A stretch of DNA of 64,000 nucleotides from Parabacteroides sp. PF5-6 (lineage in GTDB: Bacteria > Bacteroidota > Bacteroidia > Bacteroidales > Tannerellaceae): assembly GCF_029504695.1 (NCBI RefSeq), contig NZ_JAQFIN010000004.1, forward strand, positions 62,001 through 126,000. Direction: 5' to 3'. Within the stretch, counting starts at the first letter, position 1; each line of letters begins with the position of its first letter. The notes below the pieces were generated by a model that was not told where the DNA came from, made no database searches, and was given only the letters and a program-made list of their open reading frames with translations. Shown here one piece after another: positions 43,286-53,000 of the stretch. The position numbers and the translations under genes are program-made.

Positions 43286-44083
43286 TTACAGATTGTTCTC
43301 TTCTTTCAGCCACTTCTCTGTCAAGAGGGTTAATTCAACGAACTGATCGAAAGAAAGCTGTTCCGGCCGTTTGTCGAATACCGGTAAGGCGTAGTCGGGA
43401 CAATCTTTCCCCAGAATCGGTTTCATCGAATTGCGCAGTGTCTTCCGCCGTTGGTTGAAAGAAGTCTTGACCACCGTCCGGAAGAGTTTCTCGTCGCAGC
43501 CCAGTTCCGTCCGTTGGTTGCGGGTCATCCGGATCACGGCGCTTTTCACCTTGGGCGGCGGATCAAACACTGTCTCACTAACGGTGAACAGGTATTCGAT
43601 ATTGTACCACGCCTGCAGTAAGACACTCGTAATGCCGTAGGTCTTGCTTCCGGGTCCTGCGGCGATCCGTTCGGCCACCTCTTTCTGGATCATGCCCGTG
43701 CAGCAGGGGATCAGATCTTTATAGTCTAATACCTTGAAAAAGATCTGGCTGGAGATGTTATAAGGATAATTGCCGGTCACGCAGAAAGGGCGGCCGTCGA
43801 AGACCTTCTGCAGATTGAGTTGCAGGAAATCATCGGCAATGATCCGGTCTTCAAGCGCCGGGAAATGTTGGTTGAGGTAATCGATCGAGTCCCAGTCGAG
43901 TTCGACTACCGTTAGGTCATGCCCTTTCTCCAACAGAAAACGGGTAAGCACACCGGTACCGGGACCCACCTCTAACACAGGCATGTGTTTGTACTCATCC
44001 AGTGTTCCGGCTATGCGCTCGGCAATCTGCATATCTTTCAGAAAATGTTGTCCGAGGGACTTCTTGGGTTTGACCGGTCTCAT
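43286..44083 (-). CDS. rsmA: 16S rRNA (adenine1518-N6/adenine1519-N6)-dimethyltransferase
   Basis: 265 residues from the ATG at 44083, which gives the family N-terminus MRPVKPKKSLGQHFL; longer in-frame starts cross the promoter. The SAM site is VLEVGPGTGVLTRFL, and the catalytic motif is NYPYNISS (the N-x-P-Y/F type). RsmA (KsgA) dimethylates two adenines in helix 45 of 16S rRNA late in 30S assembly. It is the first gene of a four-gene minus-strand operon with the two EptA-like genes and mgtE. A TATATTTG box is at 44113-44120. Confidence 0.96.
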   Translation of the reverse strand: MRPVKPKKSLGQHFLKDMQIAERIAGTLDEYKHMPVLEVGPGTGVLTRFLLEKGHDLTVVELDWDSIDYLNQHFPALEDRIIADDFLQLNLQKVFDGRPFCVTGNYPYNISSQIFFKVLDYKDLIPCCTGMIQKEVAERIAAGPGSKTYGITSVLLQAWYNIEYLFTVSETVFDPPPKVKSAVIRMTRNQRTELGCDEKLFRTVVKTSFNQRRKTLRNSMKPILGKDCPDYALPVFDKRPEQLSFDQFVELTLLTEKWLKEENNL

Positions 44084-44112
44084 TGTACTTTTGGCAGCAA
44101 AATGTTTGTATT

Positions 44113-44133
44113 CAAATATAATGTTTATCTTTG
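44113..44133. promoter_or_regulatory. Overlapping divergent -7 boxes for rsmA (-) and the flippase gene (+)
   Basis: The minus strand has TATATTTG at 44113-44120, and the plus strand has TATCTTTG at 44126-44133. Each would place its upstream contact over the other's box, so the two promoters probably compete. Another minus-strand match, TACTTTTG, is at 44142-44149. Confidence 0.6.
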
Positions 44134-44179
44134 CGGACGTACAAAAGTACAACAAATAATTAAATGAGCCTTATCAGGT

Positions 44180-45172
44180 ATGGATTTTAAGAAAGTTCTC
44201 AATACCTCTTTCAAAGTATTAATCCCACTGCTTTTTGGCGGTTTGTTGTTATGGTATCTCTACAAGGATTTGGATATTTCGGATATATGGACAACAGTCA
44301 AGGTGGGTGTACGCTATGATATTATTCTTCTTTCTTTGTGTTTTGGGTTAATTGCCAATGTCATTCGCGGCTTGCGCTGGGAGCTTCTGATCGACTCGAT
44401 CGGGGAAAAAGCCAAACGGGCGAATATCATCAATGCGGTGTTGGGAAACTACGCGCTCAACCTGGTCTTGCCCCGTGTCGGAGAGATCTGGCGTTGCGGC
44501 GCGATCACTAAATACGATAAGATCCCTTTCACCAAACTTTTCGGCACCTTGTTGATCGACCGCGTCTGTGACACGCTGACCGTCGGATTGATCACGCTTT
44601 TTATCTTTATCTTCAACTTCAGCTTTTTCACCAGTTTCTTCGCGCGTAACCCGGCCTTGATGGATGGGTTCTCGCAGATGTTCAACTCGATGTGGATCTA
44701 TGTGACGGTGATCATTATCGGCTTGATTATCTGGTTTGTCTTTAAATATATGAGTAAGTTCACCCTGGTGCAGAAGGCTCAGGCGATGTTTAAGAATATC
44801 TGGATCGGCATCAAGAGCATTATGCTGTTGAAATATAAAGGCCGTTTCATCTTACAGACCATAGGCATCTGGGGTTGCTATTTCTTGTATTTCTATATCA
44901 CTTTTTATGCGTTCGACTTTACCCGCGACCTGGGTGTGGGCGTTGGCCTGATCGCCTTTACGATGAGTAGTATCGGTGTGGCTGTGCCTGTGCAGGGCGG
45001 GATCGGCGCCTGGCACTTTATGGTGATCGCCACCCTAATGTGCTTCAATGTCAACGAAAACGACGCGGCAGCTTTTGCTTTTGTGGTGCATACGGTGCAG
45101 ACTGTCTGGACCGGTCTTTGTGGTTTGATTGCCATTATTGCGTTGCCGATTATGAATAAGGAAAAGAAATAA
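44180..45172 (+). CDS. Lysylphosphatidylglycerol synthase TM-region/flippase-like protein (UPF0104)
   Basis: 330 residues with about eight membrane helices and no soluble acyltransferase domain, which is the stand-alone form of the MprF flippase half. Conserved spots are ANVIRGLRWELLI, NLVLPRVGEIWRCGAITKYDKIPFTKLFGTLLIDRVCDTL, and VAVPVQGGIGAWHFMV near the C-terminus. Relatives move lipids or lipid-linked products between leaflets; the substrate here is unknown. It is divergent from rsmA and followed by pepD after 19 bp. Confidence 0.85.
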   Translation: MDFKKVLNTSFKVLIPLLFGGLLLWYLYKDLDISDIWTTVKVGVRYDIILLSLCFGLIANVIRGLRWELLIDSIGEKAKRANIINAVLGNYALNLVLPRVGEIWRCGAITKYDKIPFTKLFGTLLIDRVCDTLTVGLITLFIFIFNFSFFTSFFARNPALMDGFSQMFNSMWIYVTVIIIGLIIWFVFKYMSKFTLVQKAQAMFKNIWIGIKSIMLLKYKGRFILQTIGIWGCYFLYFYITFYAFDFTRDLGVGVGLIAFTMSSIGVAVPVQGGIGAWHFMVIATLMCFNVNENDAAAFAFVVHTVQTVWTGLCGLIAIIALPIMNKEKK

Positions 45173-45191
45173 TAACTTAAAGAAAACTTTT

Positions 45192-46646
45192 ATGTCAGCT
45201 GAAATCAAAGATCTATCGCCTAAACATGTGTGGAGTTACTTCTATGACTTAACTCAAATCCCTCGTCCGACCGGACAAATGGAGGCCGTAACCCGTTATG
45301 TAATGGACTTTGGCAAAAGTCTGGGCCTGGAAACCCTTCAGGATGAAGTAGGTAATGTCCTTATCCGCAAACCGGCTACCCCGGGCATGGAGGACCGTAA
45401 GACGGTAGTCCTGCAATCTCATCTGGATATGGTTCCCCAGAAGAACTCTTCGGTTAATCATGATTTCAATACCGACCCGATCGATGCCTATATCGATGGG
45501 GAATGGGTGACCGCCCGCGATACGACTTTGGGTGCCGACAACGGTATCGGAGCCGCTCTGGCGATGGCTGCCATGTCTGACAATACCTTGAAGCATGGTC
45601 CGCTGGAAGCTTTGTTCACCGTCGATGAAGAAGTCGGCATGGACGGCGCGATCGGCTTGAAACCCGGTTTCCTGAAAGCGGAGATCCTGATCAACTGCGA
45701 CTCGGAAGAAGAAGGCGAACTCTTTGTCGGCTGTGCCGGTGGAGCCGACCTGAATATCTCTTTCCAATATAAAGACGACGCATACATCCCGGAAGGTGAT
45801 GTGGCGGTCAAGATAAGCCTGACCGGCTTGAAAGGCGGGCACTCGGGCGTGGATATCCACCTGGGACGCGCCAATGCGAATAAACTCCTGTTCCGTTTCT
45901 TGAAAGAAGCGGTGGCCGATTACGGCGTACGCCTGTCGTCGGTCGATGGTGGCTCGTTGCGCAATGCAATCCCGCGCGAAGCTTTTGCCGTGGTTACGCT
46001 GCCGGAAGGTGAGACGGATAATTTCTGGGAACTGGTTTCCGACTATCAGGATCTCTACCGGGCGGAATATGCCGGTATCGAAAACAATATCACCTTTACG
46101 GCCGAGAAGGTAGAGACCCCGAACACCTTGATTCCCGAAGAGATACAAGACGACCTGATCAATGCCGTGGAAGGATGCCAGAATGGGGTGATCTCTATGC
46201 TGTCGGATTTCCCCGGCACGGTAGAATCTTCCTCCAACCTGGCGGTAGTCAAATCGACCGAAGGATTGATCGAAGTGAAGATCCTGGTGCGCAGCTCTTC
46301 CGAAAGCCGCAAAGCCTCCGTCTGCTCCAGCCTCGAGAGTGTATTCGCCCTGGCCGGTGCCAAGGTGGAAGAAGGCGGTGCCTATAACGGCTGGCAACCG
46401 AATATCAACTCCACGATCCTGAACGTGATGGCGAAGACCTACGAGGAACGCTACGGCAAGAAGCCGTCGGTCAAGGTCATGCACGCCGGCCTGGAATGTG
46501 GCATCATGCAAGGCGCCTACCCGACGATGGATATGATCTCCATCGGCCCGGACCTGGAATTCCCGCACTCGCCGGACGAACGCGTACGTATCTCGACCGT
46601 CGAAAAAGTTTGGGATTTCGTGAAAGCCACCCTCGAGCGCATCTGA
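45192..46646 (+). CDS. pepD: Aminoacyl-histidine dipeptidase (M20 family, PepD)
   Basis: 484 residues, the length of PepD-type M20 metallopeptidases. The di-zinc ligands are visible in VVLQSHLDMVPQ (His), TTLGADNGIG (Asp), the catalytic FTVDEEVGMDGA (Glu-Glu), INCDSEEEG (Asp) and a late His in DLEFPHSPDERV. The lid domain (SLTGLKGGHSGVDIHLGRANANK) lies between. It hydrolyses dipeptides such as Xaa-His in the cytoplasm, fitting a peptide-using gut or oral bacterium. A long terminator hairpin follows at 46702-46741. Confidence 0.95.
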   Translation: MSAEIKDLSPKHVWSYFYDLTQIPRPTGQMEAVTRYVMDFGKSLGLETLQDEVGNVLIRKPATPGMEDRKTVVLQSHLDMVPQKNSSVNHDFNTDPIDAYIDGEWVTARDTTLGADNGIGAALAMAAMSDNTLKHGPLEALFTVDEEVGMDGAIGLKPGFLKAEILINCDSEEEGELFVGCAGGADLNISFQYKDDAYIPEGDVAVKISLTGLKGGHSGVDIHLGRANANKLLFRFLKEAVADYGVRLSSVDGGSLRNAIPREAFAVVTLPEGETDNFWELVSDYQDLYRAEYAGIENNITFTAEKVETPNTLIPEEIQDDLINAVEGCQNGVISMLSDFPGTVESSSNLAVVKSTEGLIEVKILVRSSSESRKASVCSSLESVFALAGAKVEEGGAYNGWQPNINSTILNVMAKTYEERYGKKPSVKVMHAGLECGIMQGAYPTMDMISIGPDLEFPHSPDERVRISTVEKVWDFVKATLERI

Positions 46647-46701
46647 TTAGCGATTAGTGCCTCCTTAATCCGGAGGTATATAAACGGTATATAAAATGAA
46701 T

Positions 46702-46741
46702 GGCGGGTGTATCAAAGCAATTTGATACATCCGCCTTTTTT
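46702..46741 (+). terminator. Rho-independent terminator after pepD
   Basis: A 15-bp stem GGCGGGTGTATCAAA/TTTGATACATCCGCC with one G-T pair, loop GCAA, then six or more T. Confidence 0.92.
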
Positions 46742-46812
46742 ATGCCCAAAAACCGCCATTTTTCCCCCTTGATTTCCCGTATTTATAAACGCCAGCAAAT
46801 GAGCGTACTATA

Positions 46813-46856
46813 GGGAGTATTCATTTGTTGATAATTATCAACAAACAAATACTCCC
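46813..46856. repeat. 44-bp near-perfect palindrome
   Basis: Two 22-bp arms centred between 46834 and 46835 (GGGAGTATT... facing ...AATACTCCC, core TTGATAATTATCAA) with two mismatches. There is no T-run after it, so it is not an ordinary terminator. It lies in the 352-bp gap between pepD and the propeller lipoprotein; the rest of that gap is the terminator above and the promoter at 46972-46979. Confidence 0.9.
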
Positions 46857-46971
46857 CCGAATCTTCCAAATCCTTCGTGCAACTTCGTAAACTTCGTGCT
46901 TCGCCTACTATCATGTTTTCTTTTAGTTGTAAGATTTTAGTCGGACAACTACGATCATTCATTCTAATTCT

Positions 46972-46979
46972 TATATTTG
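46972..46979 (+). promoter_or_regulatory. -7 box (TATATTTG) for the propeller lipoprotein
   Basis: A plus-strand TAnnTTTG match 20 bp before the ATG at 46999. Confidence 0.65.
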
Positions 46980-46998
46980 CAAAAACACACACACATAT

Positions 46999-48150
46999 AT
47001 GAAACACCACTATCTACTCCTTATAATCTGCCTAATGCCTTTTTTATATGGTTGTTCATCGGCTCAGCCTGAGGGCGACCTGTTGACCCTTGATGTGACC
47101 AAAAAATATCCCAAGATTAAACTCAATCTGAAGGATCTTGCTGATATTGAATATATAAGGTTGAAGAATGATCCTGATTATCTGCAAAAATCACGTGTCT
47201 TATTGTTCAGTGGTGAATATATAATTGTAAGAGGAGAAAACAAAGCCTTACTGATTTTCGATCGTAAGGGAAACCCTATCCATAGGATTTTACAGGTTGG
47301 AAGCGGTCCCCAGGAATATCTGTATGCGTCGAATCTATTTCTTGACGAAGAGAAGGGCGAATTAATGGTGCATGACGGCCAAATCCAAAAATATTTCGTG
47401 TACACTTTGGATGGTGATTTTATTAGAAATGGAACTACGGGTGTTGAAAATAATGTATATAGCTTTAATGACAATGCATTTATTTGCTATAATAAAGTAA
47501 CTAACCGGGTGCATACGGATATGATTCCTTATTTTTCTATTGTCTCCAAAGAAGACTGGCAGGTGAAAAAAGAGATCAAGATTCCCATTGATGAGATCCG
47601 GAATATTGAAGTGAAAAAAGAGGTCTCCGAAGGAAGTGTTTTTCTCTACTCTCCGATGCATCGTCCTTTGGTGAAGGGTTTTGATGGCTTTCTTTTAAAT
47701 GAACCCGCTTCGGATACTATCTATCGATATTCATCCGGTGGGGAACTGATCCCGCTCATCGTCAGAGAACCGGCTATTAAATCGATGCACAACCCGGTTT
47801 ATTTGCGCGCCGGAGTGGAAACCGGGCGGTATATGTTTCTGACTGTGACATCGATCGATGTAAACAATAAAGACGATATGTTTCCATCCGTTGAATTGGT
47901 TTATGACAAAGAAAATAAGACCATCCATGAATATCAGATTGTATTTGAAGATTGGCCCGAACGGTCGATAATCTTTGATGCTGAAATGATCAATAATACT
48001 AGCCGGAATGGTTATGGAGTCGTGGATTTTGATGTCGCATCGTTAGTTGCTTGTTATAAAGCCGGTCGATTCACCGGCGCACTGAAAGAAACCGCCAAAG
48101 ATATGGACGAAGAAGATAATGCCGCGGTGATGCTCTTGAAATTTAAATGA
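46999..48150 (+). CDS. 6-bladed beta-propeller lipoprotein (BF3164-like family)
   Basis: 383 residues. The lipobox is LYGC (about residue 19), followed by SSAQPEGD. The protein matches the Bacteroidales 6-bladed beta-propeller lipoproteins: LADIEYIRLKNDPDYLQ, ALLIFDRKGNPIHRILQVGSGPQEYLYASNLFLDEEK, MVHDGQIQKYFVYTLDG and a C-terminal FDVASLVACYKAGRF. Such proteins are widespread outside the cell or in the periplasm, and no function is established. It is monocistronic with its own promoter and more A/T-rich than pepD. Confidence 0.8.
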   Translation: MKHHYLLLIICLMPFLYGCSSAQPEGDLLTLDVTKKYPKIKLNLKDLADIEYIRLKNDPDYLQKSRVLLFSGEYIIVRGENKALLIFDRKGNPIHRILQVGSGPQEYLYASNLFLDEEKGELMVHDGQIQKYFVYTLDGDFIRNGTTGVENNVYSFNDNAFICYNKVTNRVHTDMIPYFSIVSKEDWQVKKEIKIPIDEIRNIEVKKEVSEGSVFLYSPMHRPLVKGFDGFLLNEPASDTIYRYSSGGELIPLIVREPAIKSMHNPVYLRAGVETGRYMFLTVTSIDVNNKDDMFPSVELVYDKENKTIHEYQIVFEDWPERSIIFDAEMINNTSRNGYGVVDFDVASLVACYKAGRFTGALKETAKDMDEEDNAAVMLLKFK

Positions 48151-48228
48151 TCAATTTCTACGCTGAAAGGCATTCTTTTTATACTGTTTTTACTATCTTT
48201 ACCCCACTACAAATTAAAGCGATTAACT

Positions 48229-48623
48229 ATGACACTCACACTTGTACAATCCAAGATTTATGAGATCCGCAACCAGCGGGTAATGCTCGATCGGGATTTA
48301 GCCGAAATGTATGGCGTGGAAACCCGTGTGCTTAATCAGGCTGTAAAGCGAAATCCTGAGAGATTTCCTTCGGACTTTATGTTTCAACTGACGGATGAAG
48401 AAATGAAAAATTGGAGATCACAAATTGTGATGACCAATTCTATAAATATGGGGGTCAGACGTAATGCATACGCTTTTTCTGAATTATGTAAACCTTTACA
48501 TAAACAGAAAAAGCTCTGTATATGTTGGCAACCATCCTGAAAAGCCCACATGCAACGGAAACCACTCTGGCCATTGTTGAGACATTCGTCAACCCACCCC
48601 GTTTCCGGAGTACCGGAGTTTGA
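48229..48623 (+). pseudogene. ORF6N-domain protein, disrupted
   Basis: Residues 1-87 are a good ORF6N domain (IYEIRNQRVMLDRDLAEMYGVETRVLNQAVKRN, FPSDFMFQL, and AYAFSE). The frame then runs into a short foreign segment and stops at 48540. In another frame from 48522 the expected continuation reappears (MLATILKSPHATETTLAIVETF), then ends after a further unrelated tail at 48623. The break coincides with a 43-bp quasi-palindrome (48472-48514), as if an inverted copy of GCTTTTTCTG...GTAAA had been inserted. ORF6N proteins are phage- or plasmid-type DNA-binding regulators. The C-terminal part is also missing, so this is a remnant. Confidence 0.75.
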
Positions 48624-48676
48624 AGTAAGCAGACGTTAAATAATATAATGTTTTCCTCTGGCTGCGAGAAAATATA

Positions 48677-48684
48677 TATCTTTG
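48677..48684 (+). promoter_or_regulatory. -7 box (TATCTTTG) for rex
   Basis: A plus-strand TAnnTTTG match 52 bp before the rex start. It overlaps TTGTG (48682-48686), which together with GACAA (48698-48702) looks loosely like a Rex half-site pair. Confidence 0.55.
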
Positions 48685-48736
48685 TGTATCTTTTGGTGAC
48701 AAAAAGACGGATAAAACAAAAATAAGAGAACAAACG

Positions 48737-49390
48737 ATGACAAATGGCCCGGCAATGAAAGATATCTGGAAAGTTCCGGAACCGACCCTCAGGCGATTGC
48801 CCTGGTATCTTGCTTTTATCAAACTGTTGAAAGGCAAGGGGGAAACATCCGTTTCGTCTACCCAGATCGCCAAAGAGATCAATGTCGATTCGAGCCAGGT
48901 GGCCAAAGACCTGTCATACGTGAAGGTGTCGGGTAAGACACGCGTCGGTTATGAGATCGATGCCTTGATCGAGGTGTTGGAAGATTTCCTGGGTTTTAAC
49001 GCACAACATCGGGCGTTTATCTTCGGAGTAGGGAGCCTCGGTGGCGCTTTATTGCAGGACTCGGGTTTAAACCAGTACGGGGTGGAGATTGTCGCCGGCT
49101 TCGATATCAAAGACGATCTGGCCGGTACGGTGGTCAATGGTATCCCGATCTTCCATCTCGATGATTTCCTGACTCAACAGAAAAAATACAAAGCCACGAT
49201 CGGCATTATCACCGTGCCGGTAGAGAACGCGCAGGCAGTGACCGACCGGGTAATTGCCGGCGGCATCAAGGCCTTATGGAATTTTACTCCTTTCCGCATT
49301 CGGGTTCCTGGATCGATTGTGGTTCAAAATACTTCGTTATACGCCCACCTGGCCGTGATGTACAATCGCCTGAACTCACTGAACATATAA
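48737..49390 (+). CDS. rex: Redox-sensing transcriptional repressor Rex
   Basis: 217 residues. The N-terminal winged-helix domain (VPEPTLRRLPWYLAFIKLL, STQIAKEINVDSSQVAKDLSYV, about 13-65) is followed by a Rossmann NAD(H)-binding domain with FIFGVGSLGGALL. The C-terminal swapped helix lies in NTSLYAHLAVMYNRL. Rex binds DNA when NADH is low and leaves when NADH rises, and usually controls fermentation and respiration genes. The pta-ackA operon at 31.5 kb would be a natural target, but no site was found there. The FAH gene follows after 6 bp. Confidence 0.96.
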   Translation: MTNGPAMKDIWKVPEPTLRRLPWYLAFIKLLKGKGETSVSSTQIAKEINVDSSQVAKDLSYVKVSGKTRVGYEIDALIEVLEDFLGFNAQHRAFIFGVGSLGGALLQDSGLNQYGVEIVAGFDIKDDLAGTVVNGIPIFHLDDFLTQQKKYKATIGIITVPVENAQAVTDRVIAGGIKALWNFTPFRIRVPGSIVVQNTSLYAHLAVMYNRLNSLNI

Positions 49391-49396
49391 CTCATT

Positions 49397-50011
49397 ATGA
49401 AGATTCTTGCTGTTGGAATGAATTATGCTTCTCACAATAAAGAGATGCATCATTCGTTAGAATTAACAGAGCCGACGATCTTTATGAAAGCCGATTCGTC
49501 TCTGTTGAAAGATGGGAAACCTTTTTTTATTCCGGATTTCTCTTCACAGATAGAGTATGAAACGGAGCTGGTAGTCAAGATCTGCCGCTTAGGGAAGAAT
49601 ATCGCCGAACGCTTTGCCCACCGGTATTACGAGGAGGTGACGGTCGGAATCGATTTTACCGCACGTGATCTGCAACGTGATTTCCGTACGCGGGGTTTGC
49701 CCTGGGAGCTGAGTAAAGCGTTTGATCATTCGGCGGTTGTCGGTGGGTTTATCCCCTTGAGCGAAGCCGGAGAGATCGGCAAGCTGGCGTTTCACCTGGA
49801 GATAAACGGGGAAACGGTGCAGCAGGGAAATACGGCGGATATGTTGTTCACGGTCGACCGGATCATTGCTTATGTGAGTCGTTTCTATACGTTGAAAATA
49901 GGCGATCTGATCTATACGGGAACGCCGGCCGGGGTAGGACCGGTCAAGATCGATGATCATTTGACAGGCTATCTGGGCAACCGCAAATTGTTGGATTTTT
50001 ATGTGAGATAG
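49397..50011 (+). CDS. Fumarylacetoacetate hydrolase-family protein
   Basis: 204 residues, the minimal FAH fold. Metal-site residues appear in FSSQIEYETELVVKI (two acidic residues in E-x-E) and in VGIDFTARDLQ (Asp). Other conserved parts are ILAVGMNYASHNKEM at the start and GDLIYTGTPAGVGPV. Family members cleave or isomerise beta-keto or oxaloacetate-like acids, and oxaloacetate decarboxylase or acylpyruvase activity is common for this size. The exact substrate is not deducible. It is 6 bp after rex and 26 bp before porU, probably in one transcript. Confidence 0.88.
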   Translation: MKILAVGMNYASHNKEMHHSLELTEPTIFMKADSSLLKDGKPFFIPDFSSQIEYETELVVKICRLGKNIAERFAHRYYEEVTVGIDFTARDLQRDFRTRGLPWELSKAFDHSAVVGGFIPLSEAGEIGKLAFHLEINGETVQQGNTADMLFTVDRIIAYVSRFYTLKIGDLIYTGTPAGVGPVKIDDHLTGYLGNRKLLDFYVR

Positions 50012-50037
50012 ACGGAGTAAGCAGACGATTTGAAAAT

Positions 50038-53000
50038 ATGATAAAATACATGTATACGTTTCTTTTCTGGTTGGGTATCGTACTCAGCCTTTCAGCGGCC
50101 GACCGTTATGCGGCGGAGTCGGTATTGAACGAAGGGAAATGGGTGAAGATCGAAGTTGCCGAGACGGGTGTTTATAAACTCTCCCATGCCGATCTGCGGA
50201 AGATGGGGTTTGACAATCCGGAAAAGGTAAGTGTCTATGGGTATGGCGGCTGGCCGATCCCGGAAGATTTCACCAAAGAATTTATCGACGACCTGCCCGC
50301 CGTAGCCGTATGGAAAGGCAGTGATTACCTGTTGTTCTACGGGCGGGGCGTGACCCGCTGGGCGTATGCCTCCGGAGAATTTACACATACGCGCAATCCC
50401 TACGCCACCAAAGCCTATTATTTCCTGACCGACCGCGACGAATCACCCAAGGTGATGGCCAGCGAAGCCTCCGTAGGCAATGGCTCCGGGTTGCGGGTGA
50501 CCAGCTTCGATGATTATGTCCTGCACGAACGTGAATTGATCTCCTTAAATAATTCGGGACGCGACTTGTATGGCGAATCGCTGACCGGCTCTTCTTCCCT
50601 TCTGACCTTGAATAACTTCCCCTCTATACCCGGCATCACGGATGAAAAGGCGTATGTGACGATGCGTTTTGTCGCCCGCGCCGTCGGCAGCCAGGGGAGA
50701 GCCTCTCTGCAGATCAATGGTGAGAATGTATTGAACGTCAGTATCGAAACGACCGGAAAGTCCGACAGCTATACCGTGGCGAAGTCAGGCCAGACCCGGG
50801 CGGAATGGACCGGCGAGAAGACCGAGAAGCCGGATGTGAAGGTTTCTTACAGCCATACCTCCCATGAGAACGTACACCTGGACTTTGTTCGCCTGCAGAT
50901 GAAGCGCGAACTGAAGTCGTATGGCGCTTATACGCTCTTCCGCAGTATCGATGCGGTAGGTAACGATGCGCGCTTTGTCATTCAGGGAGCCAACGAGCAG
51001 ACATTGGTCTGGGACGTGACCGATCCGCAGAACGCGAAAGTGATAGAGACCACCTTGAACGGCTCCGAATTGACGTTTGCGATCGAGAAGAGCGATGAGA
51101 TTCGGGAGTTCGCCCTGGTACAGGCCGGCAGTACAGGCTTCGATGTGCCGGTGAAAACCGGTGATGTGGTCAATCAGAACCTGCACGGCCTGGGGAAGAC
51201 CGATATGGTGATTATCGCCCTGCCGTTCTTGCAGGCCCAAGCCGAGCGTCTGGCGGAAGTACACCGCGAGCGCGACGGACTGACGGTCGAGGTGATCGAC
51301 CCGCACGCGATCTACAATGAGTTTTCCAGCGGCACGCCCGATGCCTCGGCCTATCGCCGCCTGATGAAGATGCTCTATGATAAAGGCCTTGCCGCGGAGG
51401 AGACTCCCCGCTTCCTGTTGCTCTTCGGCGATGGGTTGTACGACAATCGCGGACTTTGTTCCAAGATCAAAACCTCTTTCCCCGAATCGACCATCCATCA
51501 GCGCCTGTTGTTGACGTATCAGTCGGAGAACTCGCTGAACATCAATACGTATGTGACCGACGACTATTTCGGTTTCCTGCAAGACTATCCGAATTTCTCT
51601 GCCGCGACCATGCCCCGACTGTCGATGGATATCGCCGTGGGACGCCTGCCCTTGCGCACGGAGACCGAAGCCCGGCAGGCGGTCGATAAGATCATCGGGT
51701 ATATGGACAATACCCAGTTTGGCTCGTGGAAGAACGCCCTGGCTTTTGTGGCCGACGACGGCAGCAGCGCCGATAGTTTCACCATTGCTCACATGAGCCA
51801 GGCGGATACGCTCACACGGATGATCGAGAAGAACCAGCCGGACTTCCTGATCCACAAAGTCTATTTCGATGCCTACAAAAAAGACCGTTCGGGGCAGGCT
51901 GCCTATCCCGATGTGCGCAACCGCATCCAGAAGTTATTGAAAAACGGGCTCTTACTGATCAATTACACCGGACATGGCGATACCCAGTCGTGGAGCGACG
52001 AGAAGGTATTGACCCAGACCGATATCGCCACGGCAAGCTATACCCACCTGCCCTTATGGGTGACGGCGACCTGCGACTTTACCCGGTTCGACGCCTTGGC
52101 GACCTCGGCCGGCGAGCAGGTGTTTCTCAATGCCAATAGCGGTGGTATCGCTTTGATGACCACCACCCGCGTGGTCTATTCCGGACCGAATGCCCGCCTG
52201 AACCAGGCGCTGATGAGTCATCTGTTCGATAAGACCGACGGCCGGCGGCTGACGCTCGGCGAGGTGTTGCAACGCACGAAAGCTTCTTTGTATAACGATA
52301 GCAATAAACTGAACTTTATCCTGATCGGCGACCCGGCCTTGCGCCTGGCCTATCCCGATTACGAGATCGAGGTGACCGCAGTCAACGGACAGCCGGCTAC
52401 GGAGATGGCGACGCTTCAGGCGTTAGACCGGGTGACGGTCGAAGGCCAGATCAAAGATTATACGGGCAACCGCATGACGGGCTTCAACGGCATGGTTTAT
52501 CCTACGGTGCTCGACAGCCAGGATTCGATCACTACCTTATTGAATAACGAAGAATGCAAAGATGGGCCTTTCACGTATGTCGACTACCCCAGCACTTTGT
52601 TTGTGGGCAATGATAAGGTAGAAGACGGCCGTTTCAGCTTCTCGTTTACCGTGCCCAAAGATATTTCCTATTCGAACGCGATCGGCAAGATGAGCCTCTA
52701 TGCCTACGATGAAACGCAAGGCATCGAAGCACAGGGCGCCTTTAAGAACTACCGCGTGGGAGGGTCCGCCTCGAATCCCGATCCCGACAATGACGGGCCG
52801 GAGATCCGCGCGCTCTATCTGAACGATTCCACTTTCGTCTCGGGCGATGCGGTGAATTCCACCCCTCTCTTCGTGGCTTATGTCTGGGATCAGAGCGGAG
52901 TGAATATTACCGGCAGCAGTATCGGACACGATGTGATATTGATCATCGACGGCAATCCGGCATTGAGCTACAACCTGAATAACTATTTCGAAACGATCCC

